Notes under the pieces: model-generated | What the model was told of the DNA's origin: nothing | The model's database searches: none | Seen by the model: only the letters and a program-made list of their open reading frames with translations | Assembly (NCBI GenBank): GCA_019218315.1 | Contig: JAHUUI010000003.1 | Location: 82,443 to 146,442 of the forward strand | Direction of reading: 5' to 3' | DNA from: Cardiobacteriaceae bacterium TAE3-ERU3 | Lineage (GTDB): Bacteria; Pseudomonadota; Gammaproteobacteria; Cardiobacteriales; Cardiobacteriaceae | Length of the DNA: 64,000 nucleotides | Part shown: positions 63,818-64,000 of the stretch, in pieces | How positions within the stretch are numbered: position 1 is the stretch's first letter | Layout of the letters: every line of letters starts with the position of its first letter | Made by a program: the position numbers and the translations under genes

Positions 63818-64000
63818 ATGAAACATTTGCTACATCCACATGACAACTTCCCTGACCCTAATCAAGCCGATGAGGATGGATTATTAGCAGTTGGCGGCCT
63901 ACTGACTCCGGAGAGAATTTTTGAGGCACACTGCAAAGGCATCTTTCCGTGGTATGAAAATGATGCATTACCATTGTGGTGGTCGCCTGCACAACGCGGC
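63818..64000 (+). CDS. aat: Leucyl/phenylalanyl-tRNA-protein transferase, N-terminal part
   Basis: The first 61 codons, cut by the right edge. The sequence reads FPDPNQADEDGLLAVGGLLTPERIFEAHCKGIFPWYEND followed by PLWWSPAQRG, the hallmark N-terminus of Aat. The enzyme adds Leu or Phe to N-terminal Lys or Arg and marks proteins for ClpAP degradation. Placement next to a DUF454 gene gives no further clue. It fits the SspB/ClpXP theme of regulated proteolysis nearby. Confidence 0.93.
   Translation, partial: MKHLLHPHDNFPDPNQADEDGLLAVGGLLTPERIFEAHCKGIFPWYENDALPLWWSPAQRG

Overview
The window looks like ordinary chromosome from a gammaproteobacterium. Several gene blocks are typical of that class: rpsU-yqeY-dnaG-rpoD, aroQ-accB-accC-prmA-dusB-fis, nadK/recN/bamE, petABC-sspA-sspB, and a RecN/Fis/XerD/SspB set. 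I see no phage, plasmid, CRISPR or intact insertion sequence. The protein sequences and gene order would fit a small-genome lineage such as Cardiobacteriales, but that placement is a guess. Base composition looks balanced up to about 49 kb and is visibly more AT-rich in much of the remainder.

Layout. 0-2.7 kb: a truncated fatty-acid oxidation gene, proS and a DUF4124 protein (minus). 2.7-5.4 kb: malate dehydrogenase, an AI-2E family membrane protein and a uracil-DNA-glycosylase-superfamily enzyme (plus). 5.4-13.6 kb: a long minus-strand run with an alginate-lyase-fold protein, SDR, aldehyde dehydrogenase, pepD, DUF4184, sohB and an ABC permease/ATPase pair. 13.6-14.5 kb: rpmG, rpmB, tRNA-Phe and yggX. 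14.6-20.7 kb: nagZ, DsrE-like, hpt, cbpA-cbpM, rpe, birA, coaX. 20.7-26.6 kb: an epimerase-like protein, DUF1289, nadK-recN-bamE-serS. 26.6-35.6 kb (minus): ybiI, rpoD, dnaG, yqeY, rpsU, gamma-carbonic anhydrase, nadE, a small membrane protein, pncB, a MarR remnant and fxsA. 35.7-42.6 kb: dsbD with a doubled N-terminal domain, then the aroQ-acc-prmA-dusB-fis operon. 43-49.7 kb: DUF192, dsbC, xerD, a GldG-like plus DUF4340-like pair, mutM, an amiC-like amidase and tsaE.

49.8-53.2 kb holds the most interesting regulatory module: a Roadblock/LC7 protein, a 318-residue protein with a receiver-like N-terminus and a winged-helix-like C-terminus, a Ras-like small GTPase and a second Roadblock protein, followed by tsaD. 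It resembles an actinobacterial conservon without its histidine kinase. 53.5-53.9 kb: the RNase P RNA gene abuts tRNA-Arg(CCU) with only about five bases between P1 and the tRNA 5' end. 54-58 kb: a LysE-family pseudogene, a cold-shock-domain/transmembrane/barnase-like ribonuclease fusion, tRNA-Gly(CCC), and umuD-DUF1622-umuC. 58-64 kb: an EamA transporter, sspB/sspA, the cytochrome bc1 genes petC/petB/petA, a DUF454 protein and the start of aat.

How parts work together. petABC supplies the bc1 complex. DsbD and DsbC form the periplasmic disulfide-isomerisation path. accB/accC and BirA form the biotin-carboxylase branch of fatty-acid synthesis. nadE, pncB and nadK cover NAD salvage and NADP synthesis. 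tsaE and tsaD belong to the t6A tRNA-modification complex. The ABC ATPase/permease at 12-13.6 kb and the GldG/DUF4340-like pair at 45.3-47.1 kb look like two separated halves of one Gld-type ABC system. Start codons were moved inward from the longest reading frame wherever a ribosome binding site, signal peptide or family alignment supported it.
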